The notes under the pieces: generated by a model | Told to the model about the DNA's origin: nothing | Seen by the model: the letters and a program-made list of their open reading frames with translations, nothing else | Database searches by the model: none | Origin: Maritalea mediterranea | GTDB taxonomy: Bacteria; Pseudomonadota; Alphaproteobacteria; Rhizobiales; Devosiaceae | Assembly (NCBI RefSeq): GCF_021568695.1 | Contig: NZ_JAKGTI010000001.1 | Location: 1,674,001-1,738,000 of the forward strand | Length of the DNA: 64,000 bases | Reading direction: 5' to 3' | Made by a program: the position numbers and the translations under genes | Shown: piece by piece, positions 34,811 through 44,058 of the stretch | Layout of the letters: every line of letters begins with the position of its first letter | Position numbering within the stretch: the stretch's first letter is position 1

Positions 34811-34942
34811 GGGAGGCGATGGCGTCGCCACCGCATGTGTTGCGGCCTCTTTTCAACCATCCTGAACGCCGGGATCTTGCTTTTCCGCTTGCTCGGTGAA
34901 GGGAGGTCCAATCCCTCTCGGGCTAAGCGCACCGAGAAGGAG
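34811..34942 (+). promoter_or_regulatory. Structured leader upstream of creatinase
   Basis: Three stem-loops in about 130 nt: GGCGA/TCGCC (34815-34829), CCGCA/TGCGG (34831-34845), and a composite element with outer arms CTCGGTG/CACCGAG (34892-34898, 34930-34936) enclosing AGGGA/TCCCT (34900-34904, 34912-34916). The outer stem ends one base before the Shine-Dalgarno AAGGAG (34937-34942), a position suited to translational control. No match to a riboswitch class that I can defend. Confidence 0.45.
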
Positions 34943-34949
34943 ATATAGC

Positions 34950-36152
34950 GTGGATCGACCCGAATTTTACAGATTTCACCAAGGTGAACGGGTTTTGCCC
35001 TTTGCCGCCAGCGAATATGAGGACCGTCTTGCCGGGCTACGTCAGATCATGGAAGCTTTGGGGGTGGATGCTTGCCTGTTCACCTCAATGCATAATATCG
35101 CTTATTATTCCGGCTTTCTTTATTGTGCCTTTGGCCGCCCCTATGGCCTTGTTGTTACGCCAACTGAAAGCGTCACCATCAGCGCCGGTATTGATGCGGC
35201 GCAACCGTGGCGTCGGTCCCATGGGGACAACATCACCTACACAGACTGGCACCGCAACAATTATTGGCGGGCTGTGCGCTCTGTCACCGGTGAAGGTCGC
35301 ACAATTGGTCTAGAAGGGGATCATCTCTCACTCTCACAAAAAGCCGTGCTCGATGCGTTTTTGACTCCGTTAAGCACTGTCGATGTTGCGCCGGCAACCA
35401 TGCGCCAGCGCATGCACAAATCTCCGGCCGAAATCGAGCTGATCCGGCAAGGCGCGCAAGTGGCTGACGTTGGTGGCTATGCCATCAAGGACGCCATCAA
35501 AGTCGGCGCGCGCGAGATCGATGTGGCCATGGCGGGCCGCGATGCGATGGAGCTGGAAATCGCCAAACGCTTTCCGGATGCAGAATATAGGGACAGCTGG
35601 GTCTGGTTCCAATCAGGCATCAATACCGATGGGGCCCACAATCCGGTCACCGGTCGCAAGCTTGAGGTGGGCGATATTCTCAGCCTTAACACCTTCCCGA
35701 TGATCTCAGGTTATTACACCGCGCTTGAACGCACCTTGTTTGTGCAGCATGTGGATGAAGCGTCGCTGAAGATTTGGGAAGCCAATGTGGCCGCCCATGA
35801 ATATGGCATATCCCTGCTCAAACCGGGGATGAGCTGTGCCGGGATCACGGAAAAGATCAACGCGTTTTTCCAAGACCGCGATTTGCTGCAATACCGCACC
35901 TTTGGTTATGGCCATTCCTTCGGCGTGCTGAGCCATTATTATGGCCGCGAAGCCGGGCTTGAGTTGCGCGAGGACATCAATACCGTTTTGGAGCCAGGCA
36001 TGGTGATTTCAATGGAGCCGATGCTGACCATCCCCGAAGGCCAACCGGGTGCCGGTGGCTATCGGGAACATGATATTCTGGTGATCACCGAGACCGGCAA
36101 TGAAAATATCACTGGTTACCCCTATGGGCCGGCGTTCAACATTGTGGGCTAA
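34950..36152 (+). CDS. Creatinase (creatine amidinohydrolase)
   Basis: Hydrolyses creatine to sarcosine and urea. 400 aa with the M24 pita-bread fold and the creatinase-specific stretches SMHNIAYYSGFLYCAFGRPY, SGINTDGAHNPVTGRK, SLNTFPMISGYYTALERTLF and FGYGHSFGVLSHYYGREAG, close in wording to the Pseudomonas enzyme. The metal ligands of true M24 peptidases are replaced, as in creatinases. Start: GTG at 34950, 7 nt after AAGGAG; the upstream GTG at 34896 lies in the leader hairpin. Its product sarcosine is the substrate of SoxBDAG at 4.9-10 kb. Creatininase and urease genes are not in the window. Convergent with the AEC transporter gene. Confidence 0.93.
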   Translation: MDRPEFYRFHQGERVLPFAASEYEDRLAGLRQIMEALGVDACLFTSMHNIAYYSGFLYCAFGRPYGLVVTPTESVTISAGIDAAQPWRRSHGDNITYTDWHRNNYWRAVRSVTGEGRTIGLEGDHLSLSQKAVLDAFLTPLSTVDVAPATMRQRMHKSPAEIELIRQGAQVADVGGYAIKDAIKVGAREIDVAMAGRDAMELEIAKRFPDAEYRDSWVWFQSGINTDGAHNPVTGRKLEVGDILSLNTFPMISGYYTALERTLFVQHVDEASLKIWEANVAAHEYGISLLKPGMSCAGITEKINAFFQDRDLLQYRTFGYGHSFGVLSHYYGREAGLELREDINTVLEPGMVISMEPMLTIPEGQPGAGGYREHDILVITETGNENITGYPYGPAFNIVG

Positions 36153-36155
36153 CCC

Positions 36156-37091
36156 CTAGCCGGAAATTGGCTTGAGCAATGCAATCACAATCGAAACGGT
36201 CGCCACTGACGCGATTGTGGAGATCAAAATGGATGCGGAGATTTTTTGCGGCGCCACCTCATAATGTTGCGCCAAAATATAAACATTGCCCGCCACAGGC
36301 AGGGCGGCGCAGGCGATCATGACGCTGGCGGCAAAAGGCTCAACGCCGAACACCCAAAGGGCGGCAACGGCCACCGCCAGCGGATGCAAAAACAGCTTGA
36401 GTCCCCCAAGCCAGAAAGCGGGCACAAGCCCACGCGCTTTGATGGTGGAAAGTGAAGCGCCAATCGCGACGAGGGCGCCCGGGGTGGCGGCGGCGCCAAG
36501 AATGGTGACAAAATCATCGAGGGGTTGCCACATGGGAATATTAAATCCTGACCAGCATAGCCCCAGGGTGATGGCAACAATCATCGGGTTGCGGATCAGG
36601 CCCGAAAAAGCCGACTTCGCCGCAGCGAGGGGGGTGGAGCGGTCCTTTGTGGAAGAGACCAAGACCACCACCAGTGTGCCAAACACCGTCAGGTCCATGG
36701 CCAGCACCAGAATGATGGGGCCAATTGCGGCTTCCCCCAACAGCAACACCAGCATGGGCACGCCCAAAAACCCCACATTGCCCACGATGGACGCGTGGGC
36801 TTCAAAGGCCATTTCGGCCAAATTCAGCCCCCGGCGCCACGCCGCCAGGGCGGCCACGGCATAGACAAAAAAGGTGCCCAGCACATAGGCGCCGACAAAG
36901 GTCCAATCAAACACCTCACCCAGCGACAGCCGCGCCGCAAAACGAAACAACATGGCCGATAGGGCGAAGTAAAAGACGAATTTGGTGAGATAGGCGATGG
37001 CCTCTTTCGAAAAAAAGCCCGTGCGCCCAGCGCCATATCCTAGGCCGATCAGCGCAAAAAAGGGCAATGTTTTCAAAAATATTTCCAGCAT
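36156..37091 (-). CDS. AEC (auxin efflux carrier) family transporter
   Basis: 311-aa membrane protein with about ten helices: N-terminal FLKTLPFFALIGLGYGAGRTGFF, the family stretch LTKFVFYFALSAMLF, and the C-terminal half around SVMIACAALPVAGNVYILAQHY. Bacterial AEC members move small carboxylates or amino-acid-like anions; the substrate here is unknown. Start: ATG at 37091 (a TTG lies two codons upstream). Its end is 3 bp from the end of convergent creatinase, so they are not co-transcribed. Confidence 0.88.
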   Translation of the reverse strand: MLEIFLKTLPFFALIGLGYGAGRTGFFSKEAIAYLTKFVFYFALSAMLFRFAARLSLGEVFDWTFVGAYVLGTFFVYAVAALAAWRRGLNLAEMAFEAHASIVGNVGFLGVPMLVLLLGEAAIGPIILVLAMDLTVFGTLVVVLVSSTKDRSTPLAAAKSAFSGLIRNPMIVAITLGLCWSGFNIPMWQPLDDFVTILGAAATPGALVAIGASLSTIKARGLVPAFWLGGLKLFLHPLAVAVAALWVFGVEPFAASVMIACAALPVAGNVYILAQHYEVAPQKISASILISTIASVATVSIVIALLKPISG

Positions 37092-37283
37092 GGCCAAATG
37101 GTAGAGTGAAACATAGTTTTTGACGAGCCAAATTGCGCAGAATGCGTTCTTGCTCGTCGGTGAAGAGATGAGGGCTGGAAACGACGGGTCGGGGCAAAGC
37201 TTACGTCTGTCGATGCTGCTCAGGACGGATAAGTGTTGCCAGACCAGACCTGCAGGTTAAGGTAAGTGTCGGGAGGCTTGCAT

Positions 37284-38900
37284 ATGGACGAGGCGATCAA
37301 TTGGGATGGGCAATTTGATTTTGTGATTGTGGGAGGCGGTACAGCTGGCTGCGTGTTGGCCAACCGGCTGTCGGCCAATCCCAATACGCAGGTGCTGCTG
37401 TTGGAAGCTGGAGGGCACGATAACTATCATTGGGTGCATATTCCGGTAGGCTATCTTTATTGTATTGGCAATCCGCGCACCGACTGGATGATGAAAACCG
37501 CGAGCGAACCCGGCCTGAACGGGCGCCGTCTGGTTTATCCCCGCGGCAAGCTGTTGGGCGGCTGCACCTCCATCAATGGGATGATCTATATGCGTGGTCA
37601 GGCTGCCGATTATGATCATTGGCGACAATTGGGCAATAAGGGTTGGGGCTGGGAAGATGTGCTGCCCTATTTCCAAAAATCTGAGGATTATCACGATCCT
37701 GAGGCACCCTTACATGGCACCGGCGGCGAGTGGAAAGTGACGCGCCAGCGGCTAAAATGGGAAATTTTGGACGCGGTGCAGGACGCGGCGGCGGAAAAAG
37801 GCATAATGCCTCGCAAAGATTTTAATGATGGCTCCAATGAAGGGTCCGGCTTTTTTGATGTGAACCAGAAAGATGGTGTGCGGTGGAACACGGCCAAAGC
37901 ATTCTTGAAGCCGGCGCAAAAGCGGCCCAATCTCACTGTGCTGACCAAGGCGCACACGCACCGAGTGATCTTTGAGGGGCAAAAGGCCGTCGGTGTGGAA
38001 TATGATCATCGCGGCCAATCCCTACGGGCACAGGCGGGCCGCGAGGTGATTGTGGCCGCGGGCGCGATCAACTCGCCGAAATTGCTGGAATTGTCCGGCG
38101 TTGGCAATCCCGATCTGTTGCGCGATTTTGACATTGAAATGGTACACGCCAACAAGGGCGTGGGCGAGAATTTGCAGGATCATTTGCAAATTCGCACGGT
38201 CTATCGGGTGGAGGGGGCTAAAACCCTCAACAAGCTGGCCAACAGTTTTTGGGGCAAGCTGAAAATGGGGCTGGAATATGGGCTCAAGCAATCCGGGCCC
38301 TTGTCTATGGCGCCGAGCCAGTTTGGCATGTTCACCAAATCCGCGCCGCATCTCGACACGCCTGATCTGGAATATCATGTGCAACCGCTCTCTACCGACA
38401 AGCTAGGCGATCCGCTACATGATTTCCCGGCCATCACCATGTCTGTGTGCAATTTGCGGCCACAAAGCGTAGGGGCGAGCCACATCAACAGCACCGACAC
38501 AAAGACCCAACCGCATATTCAGCTTAACTATCTCTCCGCTGATGCGGACCGGCAGGTGGCGCTGAAAGCGGTGCGGCAAGCCCGCGATATTATGACCGCG
38601 TCTGCGCTGCAAAAATACCAGCCCACTGAAATTCTGCCGGGACTGCAAGTGGACAGCGATGCGGAGCTGCTAGAGAAGATCGGGGATATCGCAACAACGA
38701 TCTTTCACCCCGTGGGCACCTGCAAAATGGGCCAGGATGCAGAGGCGGTGGTGGATGATCAGTTGCGGGTGCACGGGGTACAGAATTTACGCGTGGTCGA
38801 CGCCTCGATCATGCCCAAAATCACCTCCGGCAACACCGCCTCGCCCGTGATTATGATTGCGGAAAAGGCCAGTGACCTAATTTTAGCGGCCCAAGGCTAA
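37284..38900 (+). CDS. GMC-family FAD oxidoreductase (choline/alcohol dehydrogenase-like)
   Basis: 538-aa flavoprotein. The N-terminal FAD motif FVIVGGGTAGCVLANRLS, GMC signature 1 region PRGKLLGGCTSINGMIYMRG and signature 2 region GAINSPKLLELSGVG are all present. The C-terminal active-site region FHPVGTCKMG followed by MPKITSGNTASPVIMI includes the conserved catalytic His/Asn positions. Closest to choline/alcohol dehydrogenases; it may oxidise choline or another primary alcohol, but betaine aldehyde dehydrogenase is not adjacent, so choline is only a guess. Start: ATG at 37284 after GGGAGG; the GTG at 37266 precedes the Shine-Dalgarno. Monocistronic between divergent AEC and the xyl operon. 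Confidence 0.88.
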   Translation: MDEAINWDGQFDFVIVGGGTAGCVLANRLSANPNTQVLLLEAGGHDNYHWVHIPVGYLYCIGNPRTDWMMKTASEPGLNGRRLVYPRGKLLGGCTSINGMIYMRGQAADYDHWRQLGNKGWGWEDVLPYFQKSEDYHDPEAPLHGTGGEWKVTRQRLKWEILDAVQDAAAEKGIMPRKDFNDGSNEGSGFFDVNQKDGVRWNTAKAFLKPAQKRPNLTVLTKAHTHRVIFEGQKAVGVEYDHRGQSLRAQAGREVIVAAGAINSPKLLELSGVGNPDLLRDFDIEMVHANKGVGENLQDHLQIRTVYRVEGAKTLNKLANSFWGKLKMGLEYGLKQSGPLSMAPSQFGMFTKSAPHLDTPDLEYHVQPLSTDKLGDPLHDFPAITMSVCNLRPQSVGASHINSTDTKTQPHIQLNYLSADADRQVALKAVRQARDIMTASALQKYQPTEILPGLQVDSDAELLEKIGDIATTIFHPVGTCKMGQDAEAVVDDQLRVHGVQNLRVVDASIMPKITSGNTASPVIMIAEKASDLILAAQG

Positions 38901-38960
38901 GCGGTCTTTTCTCGAACAATTCGCGCATTTTTAATGCCTCGCTACGCCTGTCCGACTTTT

Positions 38961-38989
38961 TTTAATTTGACATCCGAATTAAATATAAT
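38961..38989 (+). promoter_or_regulatory. xylB operator and promoter (ROK/XylR-type site)
   Basis: Imperfect palindrome (38961-38983) with arms TTTAATTTG and CGAATTAAA around ACATC, directly abutting a consensus -10 TATAAT (38984-38989). The best-spaced -35 (TTTAAT, 38961-38966, 17 bp) lies inside the palindrome. Nearly the same motif occurs before xylF (46934-46956), which marks both as targets of the XylR-like ROK repressor. Confidence 0.7.
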
Positions 38990-39014
38990 CTAGGTTGGCG
39001 GCGAGGAGAGGACT

Positions 39015-40466
39015 ATGTATCTGGGACTAGATTTGGGCACCTCGGGCCTGCGCGGCCTGTTGATAGACGAACAGGGCGCTATAAAAGGCTCGGCGGCTGT
39101 CGCCTTTGGCACCGACCATCCCCATGCGGGCTGGAGTGAGCAGGAGCCGCATTTATGGATTGATGCGTGCGATAAAGTGCTGAGCGAATTGCACCGCACA
39201 GCGCCTGACGCAATGGCCAATCTCAAAGGCATTGGCATTTCCGGCCATATGCATGGCGCGGTGTTGTTAGACAAAAAGCTGAAGGTGCTGCGGCCCTGCA
39301 TTTTGTGGAACGACACCAGAAGTCATGCAGAAGCGGCGACGCTGGACCAGATCAAAAATGTGCGCGAGCTGTCCGGCAATATTGTGTTTCCCGGCTTCAC
39401 CGCGCCAAAATTGCTCTGGGTGAAGTCCTATGAACCCAAGATTTTTGCCAAAACCGCTCATGTGGTGCTGCCCAAAGATTATTTGCGGTTGCACCTGACC
39501 GGCCTGTTGCGCGCCGAGATTTCTGATGCGGCCGGGTCAAGCTGGCTGAACACGGGCACGCGGCGCTGGTCGCAACGCTTGCTGGAAGCGGGCCAGATCG
39601 ACAATCTGGACATGCCTGATCTGGTGGAAGGCTCCGAGCCGGCGGGCAGCTTGCGCGATGAATTGCGCAGCCGATGGGGCATTGAGCACGAGGTGATGGT
39701 GGTAGGCGGTGGCGCCGACAATGCCGCTGCAGCTTGTGGCGCGGGCGTTTTGAAGGCGGGGCAGGGCTTTGTCTCGCTCGGCACCTCCGGTGTGATTCTG
39801 GTGGGACGCGATGAATTTGCCCCGCAGCCTGAAACCGCGGTGCACACCTTTTGCCATGCGGTGCCCGATCGCTGGTATCAGATGGGCGTGACCCTGGCGG
39901 CGACCGACAGCTTGAACTGGTATTCCAAGATTGCGGGCGTGGCCCCAGCCCAGCTCGCCAACGAGCTGGGCGAAAAGCTGAAAGCGCCGACACCAGTCCA
40001 TTTCTTGCCCTATCTGTCGGGCGAACGCACCCCGATCAATGACAGCCATGTGCGCGGCAGCTTTGTCGGCCTTGATATCGCCCATGGCCGCGCGGAGCTG
40101 ACCAAAGCGGTGATGCAGGGCGTGACATTTGCCTTGCGCCAGTGCCTTGAGGCATTGCACGCCACCGGTGCCGAGGTGGACCGGCTGCTGGCGATTGGCG
40201 GCGGGGCGCAGTCTGACTATTGGGTGCAAATGATGGCCACGGCCTTCAATATGCCCATTGATGTGCCGGAAAAAGGCGATTTCGGCGCGGCGCTGGGCGC
40301 GGCCCGGCTGGCCATTTGCGGCGTGACCGGGCGCGATCCGGAAGAGGTGATGACCCCGCCCGGCATCGCCCACACCGTGCGCCCCAATCAAAAATTACTG
40401 GCTGACTACAACGCAGCCTATGAGAAATTCATCCAGATTTATCCAGCAGTTAGAGCGGTACAATGA
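39015..40466 (+). CDS. xylB: Xylulokinase
   Basis: FGGY-family kinase phosphorylating D-xylulose to xylulose-5-phosphate; 483 aa. N-terminal [19 protein letters not shown], the xylulokinase stretch [26 protein letters not shown] and [27 protein letters not shown] before the ATG. The stop overlaps the xylA start (ATGA). First gene of xylBA-transaldolase, downstream of a XylR-type operator. Confidence 0.95.
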   Translation: MYLGLDLGTSGLRGLLIDEQGAIKGSAAVAFGTDHPHAGWSEQEPHLWIDACDKVLSELHRTAPDAMANLKGIGISGHMHGAVLLDKKLKVLRPCILWNDTRSHAEAATLDQIKNVRELSGNIVFPGFTAPKLLWVKSYEPKIFAKTAHVVLPKDYLRLHLTGLLRAEISDAAGSSWLNTGTRRWSQRLLEAGQIDNLDMPDLVEGSEPAGSLRDELRSRWGIEHEVMVVGGGADNAAAACGAGVLKAGQGFVSLGTSGVILVGRDEFAPQPETAVHTFCHAVPDRWYQMGVTLAATDSLNWYSKIAGVAPAQLANELGEKLKAPTPVHFLPYLSGERTPINDSHVRGSFVGLDIAHGRAELTKAVMQGVTFALRQCLEALHATGAEVDRLLAIGGGAQSDYWVQMMATAFNMPIDVPEKGDFGAALGAARLAICGVTGRDPEEVMTPPGIAHTVRPNQKLLADYNAAYEKFIQIYPAVRAVQ

Positions 40467-41767
40467 GCAGCAATTTTTTCAAGGACATCAGCAAGGTCAA
40501 ATATGAGGGGGCCGACAGCACCAACCCCATGGCCTTCCATCACTACAATCCTGATGAGGTTGTGATGGGCAAACGCATGGAAGACCATTTGCGGTTTTCC
40601 ATTGCCTATTGGCACTCGTTCGCCTGGCCGGGCGGGGACCCGTTTGGCGGGCAGACGTTTCAGCGCCCCTGGTTTGGCGACACGATGGAGCTGGCCAAAT
40701 TGAAGGCCGACGTGGCATTTGAGATGTTCGATATTTTGGGCGCACCCTATTTCTGTTTCCACGATGTGGATGTGCGGCCGGAAGGCGATAATTTTAGTGA
40801 AAATACCCGTAATCTAGCTGAAATTACGGATTATTTTGCTGAAAAAATGCAAAGCCAAGGCACCAAGCTTTTGTGGGGCACGGCGAACCTGTTCTCCAAC
40901 CGCCGTTATATGGCCGGTGCGGCCACCAACCCGGACCCTGAAGTGTTTGCGTTTGCCGCCGCGACAGTCAAAAGCTGCATGGACGCCACGCTGAAGCTGG
41001 GCGGTGAAAACTATGTGTTGTGGGGCGGTCGCGAGGGCTATGAAACCCTGTTGAACACCGACCTCAAGAAGGAGCAGGACCAGATGGGCCGCTTCCTCAA
41101 TATGGTGGTGGACTACAAGCACAAGATTGGCTTTAAGGGCCAGATTCTGGTGGAGCCCAAACCGCAGGAGCCCACCAAGCACCAATATGATTATGACGCT
41201 GCCACCTGCTTCAGCTTCTTGCAAAAATATGGGCTGGAAAATGAGGTGAAGCTCAATCTGGAGCAGGGCCATGCGATCTTGGCGGGCCATTCCTTTGAGC
41301 ATGAGATTGCCACCGCGATCGCGCTGGGCGTGTTTGGTTCCATCGATATGAACCGCAATGATTATCAGTCCGGCTGGGACACCGACCAGTTCCCCAACAA
41401 TGTGCCGGAAGTGGCGTTGGTCTATTATTATATTTTGAAAAATGGCGGCTTTGACCAGGGCGGCACCAACTTTGATGCGCGATTGCGGCGTCAATCACTT
41501 GATCCGCAAGACCTGGTGGCCGCTCATATTGGCGGCATGGATATTTGTGCCCGTGGCCTGAAGGCGGCGGCGGCAATGCTGGACGATGGCGGGTTGGAAG
41601 ACGCGCTGAAAGAGCGATATGCCGGGTGGGACAGCGCGTTCGGCAAGGAACTGCTCAACAGCTCGCTGGACGAGGTCGCCGCCAAAGTGGAGAGTGACAA
41701 TATCAATCCTGAGCCACGCTCCGGTCGTCAGGAAATCCTGGAAAATTACGTCAACCGGTTCGTTTAG
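40463..41767 (+). CDS. xylA: Xylose isomerase
   Basis: Converts D-xylose to D-xylulose; 434 aa, the class II length. The signature regions are intact: [37 protein letters not shown], and metal/catalytic residues around [14 protein letters not shown] (active-site His/Asp). Overlaps xylB by four bases. A transaldolase-like gene follows 26 bp later. Confidence 0.97.
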   Translation: MSSNFFKDISKVKYEGADSTNPMAFHHYNPDEVVMGKRMEDHLRFSIAYWHSFAWPGGDPFGGQTFQRPWFGDTMELAKLKADVAFEMFDILGAPYFCFHDVDVRPEGDNFSENTRNLAEITDYFAEKMQSQGTKLLWGTANLFSNRRYMAGAATNPDPEVFAFAAATVKSCMDATLKLGGENYVLWGGREGYETLLNTDLKKEQDQMGRFLNMVVDYKHKIGFKGQILVEPKPQEPTKHQYDYDAATCFSFLQKYGLENEVKLNLEQGHAILAGHSFEHEIATAIALGVFGSIDMNRNDYQSGWDTDQFPNNVPEVALVYYYILKNGGFDQGGTNFDARLRRQSLDPQDLVAAHIGGMDICARGLKAAAAMLDDGGLEDALKERYAGWDSAFGKELLNSSLDEVAAKVESDNINPEPRSGRQEILENYVNRFV

Positions 41768-41793
41768 GCGCACCGGGGAAAGAGTACTAGATA

Positions 41794-42447
41794 ATGAAGT
41801 TTTTTATTGATACGGCGGAAGTCAGCGAGATCAAAAAGTGGGCCGATTATGGCTTTCTTGACGGGGTGACGACCAACCCCAGCCTGATCGCCAAATCAGG
41901 CCGCAATTTTCTGGACGTGATCAAGGAAATCTGCGATCTGATCGACAGCCCGGTCTCGGCGGAAGTGGCGGCGCTTGATCATGACACCATGATGAAGGAA
42001 GCTGAAGTTCTCAAAGAGATCGCGCCCAATGTCGTGATCAAATTGCCCACCACGCTGGACGGGTTGAAAAGCTGTCGGCAACTTACCGCAATGGGCGTGA
42101 AAACCAATTTGACCCTTTGCTTTTCCACCAATCAGGCGCTGCTGGCCGCCAAAGCCGGAGCCACCTATGTGAGCCCCTTTATCGGCCGGTTGGACGATAT
42201 CAATCTGGATGGCATGCACCTGATCCGAGATATTCGTCGCGTGTTTGATAACTATGGTTTTGGCACCGAAATCCTGGCCGCGTCCATCCGCACACCGAAC
42301 CATGTCAGTGATGCCGCGATTGCGGGGGCCGATGTGGCCACCATTCCGGCTGCTACGCTGGAAAAACTGGCAAAGCATCCGCTGACGGATAAAGGGCTTG
42401 ATGCTTTTGTTGCGGATTGGAAATCCACGGGCCAATCCATTTTATAG
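41794..42447 (+). CDS. Small transaldolase / fructose-6-phosphate aldolase family protein
   Basis: 217-aa single-domain TIM barrel of the TalC/FSA class. N-terminal [16 protein letters not shown] and [14 protein letters not shown]; the Schiff-base lysine is Lys83 in VVIKLPTT. It could act as a short transaldolase in the non-oxidative pentose phosphate pathway, consistent with xylulose-5-phosphate production, or as an F6P aldolase; sequence length alone does not decide. RBS GGGGAAAGAG. Last gene of the xylBA operon, followed by a strong terminator. Confidence 0.9.
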   Translation: MKFFIDTAEVSEIKKWADYGFLDGVTTNPSLIAKSGRNFLDVIKEICDLIDSPVSAEVAALDHDTMMKEAEVLKEIAPNVVIKLPTTLDGLKSCRQLTAMGVKTNLTLCFSTNQALLAAKAGATYVSPFIGRLDDINLDGMHLIRDIRRVFDNYGFGTEILAASIRTPNHVSDAAIAGADVATIPAATLEKLAKHPLTDKGLDAFVADWKSTGQSIL

Positions 42448-42513
42448 GTTCCCTAAATGTTGAAATTTGGCAAAGTTCTCAATCTTCCTCTTTTTCTCGC
42501 TTTGCTGAATTCC

Positions 42514-42548
42514 GGGGCTGGGGCCAATCGCCCCGGCCCCAATATTTT
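42514..42548 (+). terminator. Terminator of the xylBA operon
   Basis: GGGGCTGGGGC (42514-42524), loop CAATC, GCCCCGGCCCC (42530-42540), one G-U pair, followed by AATATTTT. Very stable stem, and the next gene has its own Shine-Dalgarno 20 bp on. Confidence 0.8.
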
Positions 42549-42580
42549 GCCCCGACAATTTGCAGGTAAGAGGAGGGCAC

Positions 42581-43894
42581 ATGCGGTTTAAGCTCGGCAT
42601 AGGCATGCTGTTGGCCGGCACTCTCGTCACCTATGCGCAAAATATAGACCTGCCTGATTTTGAGCGCGCCACCTTTCCGGCCGTCAATATGAACAAGGTG
42701 AAATTGGGGCGTTTTTTGTTTTATGACCCGGTGTTGAGCGGCAATAAAACCGTTTCCTGCGCCAGTTGCCATCATTCGAAATTCGCCACCTCGGACGGTT
42801 TGCCGCTGGGCATTGGTGACGGGGGGATTGGCTTAGGTCCGGATCGCAAGCTGGACCCGGACAATCTGCCGGAAGAGCGGGTGCCGCGCAATTCGCCCGC
42901 CCTGTTCAATTTGGGCGCCGCACAATTTGTCACTATGTTCCACGATGGCCGGCTGGAGAAAGATGAAAGCCGCCAGTCCGGTATTCGTACCCCATTGGCA
43001 GACGAAATGGTGATGGGCTTTGACAATGTGTTGGCGGCGCAGGCCATGTTCCCCGTGCTGTCGCCAGACGAAATGGCTGGGCATTATCAGGAAAATGATG
43101 TGTCGCGCGCCGTCCGCATGGGGCTTTTGACCGGGGAAGGCGGCGCTTGGGACATTATCGCCCAACGGGTGCGCGATATTGATGAATATGTGGCGCTGTT
43201 TGAAGCGCTGGGTGTACCCAAGGATGAGATCTCCTTTGTGAAAATCGCCAACGCCATTGGCGCCTTTATCGCCTTTGAATGGCGGGCGGACAATAGCCCG
43301 TTTGACCAATATGTCTTTGAAGGCAAACCCTTGCCGGAACAGGCCGAAAAGGGCATGGACTTATTTTATGGCCGCGCCGATTGCGCCAGTTGCCATAGCG
43401 GCCTGTTTCAGACCGATCATCGGTTTCACGCCATCGCCATGCCGCAACTTGGCCCGGGCAAGGCCGCCCGGTTTGAGACCCATGCCCGCGATGTGGGCCG
43501 GGCACATGTGACCGGCAAGGCAGAAGATTTTTATCGCTTCCGCACCCCCAGCCTGCGCAATGTCACCGCGACAGCGCCCTATGGCCATTCGGGTGCCTAT
43601 ACTAAATTGAAAGATGTGATCCGGCACCATACGGACCCGGTCAAATATTTCGAAAACTATGAACGGGACGTGGCACTGCCCGAAATGCCCCATGACGATG
43701 ACTGGCAGGTGATGGACAATCCCGTCGAACGTGTGGCGATCATCGAGGCCAACGACCTCGCGCCATTTGAATTGAGCGAGAGTGAGATTGAAGCGCTGGT
43801 GGCCTTTCTTGAAACGCTGACCGATCAACAAGGGCTTGATGGGCGATTGGGCACGCCGACGGATGTGCCCAGCGGCTTGCCGGTGGATCAGTAG
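42581..43894 (+). CDS. Di-heme cytochrome c peroxidase family protein
   Basis: 437-aa periplasmic protein of the CcpA/MauG superfamily. A short signal peptide (RFKLGIGMLLAGTLVTYAQ) precedes two haem c sites: CASCH at 60-64 and C268-x-x-C271-H272. FRTPSLRNVTATAPYGHSG is the typical C-terminal family stretch. It reduces H2O2 or oxidises a partner protein. RBS GAGGAGGGC before ATG 42581; a start at 42560 is rejected. Separated from the convergent FG-GAP gene by a pair of REP-like palindromes. H2O2 is made by sarcosine oxidase elsewhere in the window, but no direct link is shown. Confidence 0.88.
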   Translation: MRFKLGIGMLLAGTLVTYAQNIDLPDFERATFPAVNMNKVKLGRFLFYDPVLSGNKTVSCASCHHSKFATSDGLPLGIGDGGIGLGPDRKLDPDNLPEERVPRNSPALFNLGAAQFVTMFHDGRLEKDESRQSGIRTPLADEMVMGFDNVLAAQAMFPVLSPDEMAGHYQENDVSRAVRMGLLTGEGGAWDIIAQRVRDIDEYVALFEALGVPKDEISFVKIANAIGAFIAFEWRADNSPFDQYVFEGKPLPEQAEKGMDLFYGRADCASCHSGLFQTDHRFHAIAMPQLGPGKAARFETHARDVGRAHVTGKAEDFYRFRTPSLRNVTATAPYGHSGAYTKLKDVIRHHTDPVKYFENYERDVALPEMPHDDDWQVMDNPVERVAIIEANDLAPFELSESEIEALVAFLETLTDQQGLDGRLGTPTDVPSGLPVDQ

Positions 43895-43934
43895 AGTCTG
43901 TCACCGCCGCTTTGCCTAAACGTCACCGCTGCAT

Positions 43935-44036
43935 GGATTACCGGGTCAAGCCCGGTAATGACGCTTAGGGGATGTGTTGATGCCCTGCCATTGGCGGCCT
44001 TCACGCCGTCACCACCGGACTTGATCCGGTGGTCCA
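43935..44036. repeat. Inverted pair of REP-like palindromes
   Basis: Unit 1 has arms ATTACCGGG/CCCGGTAAT (43937-43945, 43951-43959) with loop TCAAG. Unit 2 has arms ACCACCGGA/TCCGGTGGT (44011-44019, 44025-44033) with loop CTTGA. Read on opposite strands they share the pattern TGGA-YYACCGGR-TCAAG-YCCGGTRR-TGA, so they are two copies of one family in opposite orientation, about 70 bp apart, between convergent genes. Similar palindromes are common in alphaproteobacterial intergenic regions and may act as bidirectional terminators. Confidence 0.75.
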
Positions 44037-44058
44037 AGCAGCATTAGAAGGGATGCTC

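Noticed and set aside
34815-34845. Resemblance of the first two creatinase-leader hairpins to the 5' part of a fluoride riboswitch (GGCGATGG start, ACCGC)
   Set aside because: The conserved 3' element (CTGATG-type strand forming the pseudoknot) is absent, and the downstream gene is unrelated to fluoride export.
36916-37197. 93-aa minus-strand frame upstream of the AEC gene (FTDEQERILRNLARQ)
   Set aside because: Overlaps the AEC coding region in another frame, has no ribosome binding site and no family match I can defend.
38967-38989. TTGACA and TATAAT before xylB as a textbook promoter
   Set aside because: The spacing is only 11 bp. The TATAAT is probably the -10, but TTGACA is part of the XylR-type operator.
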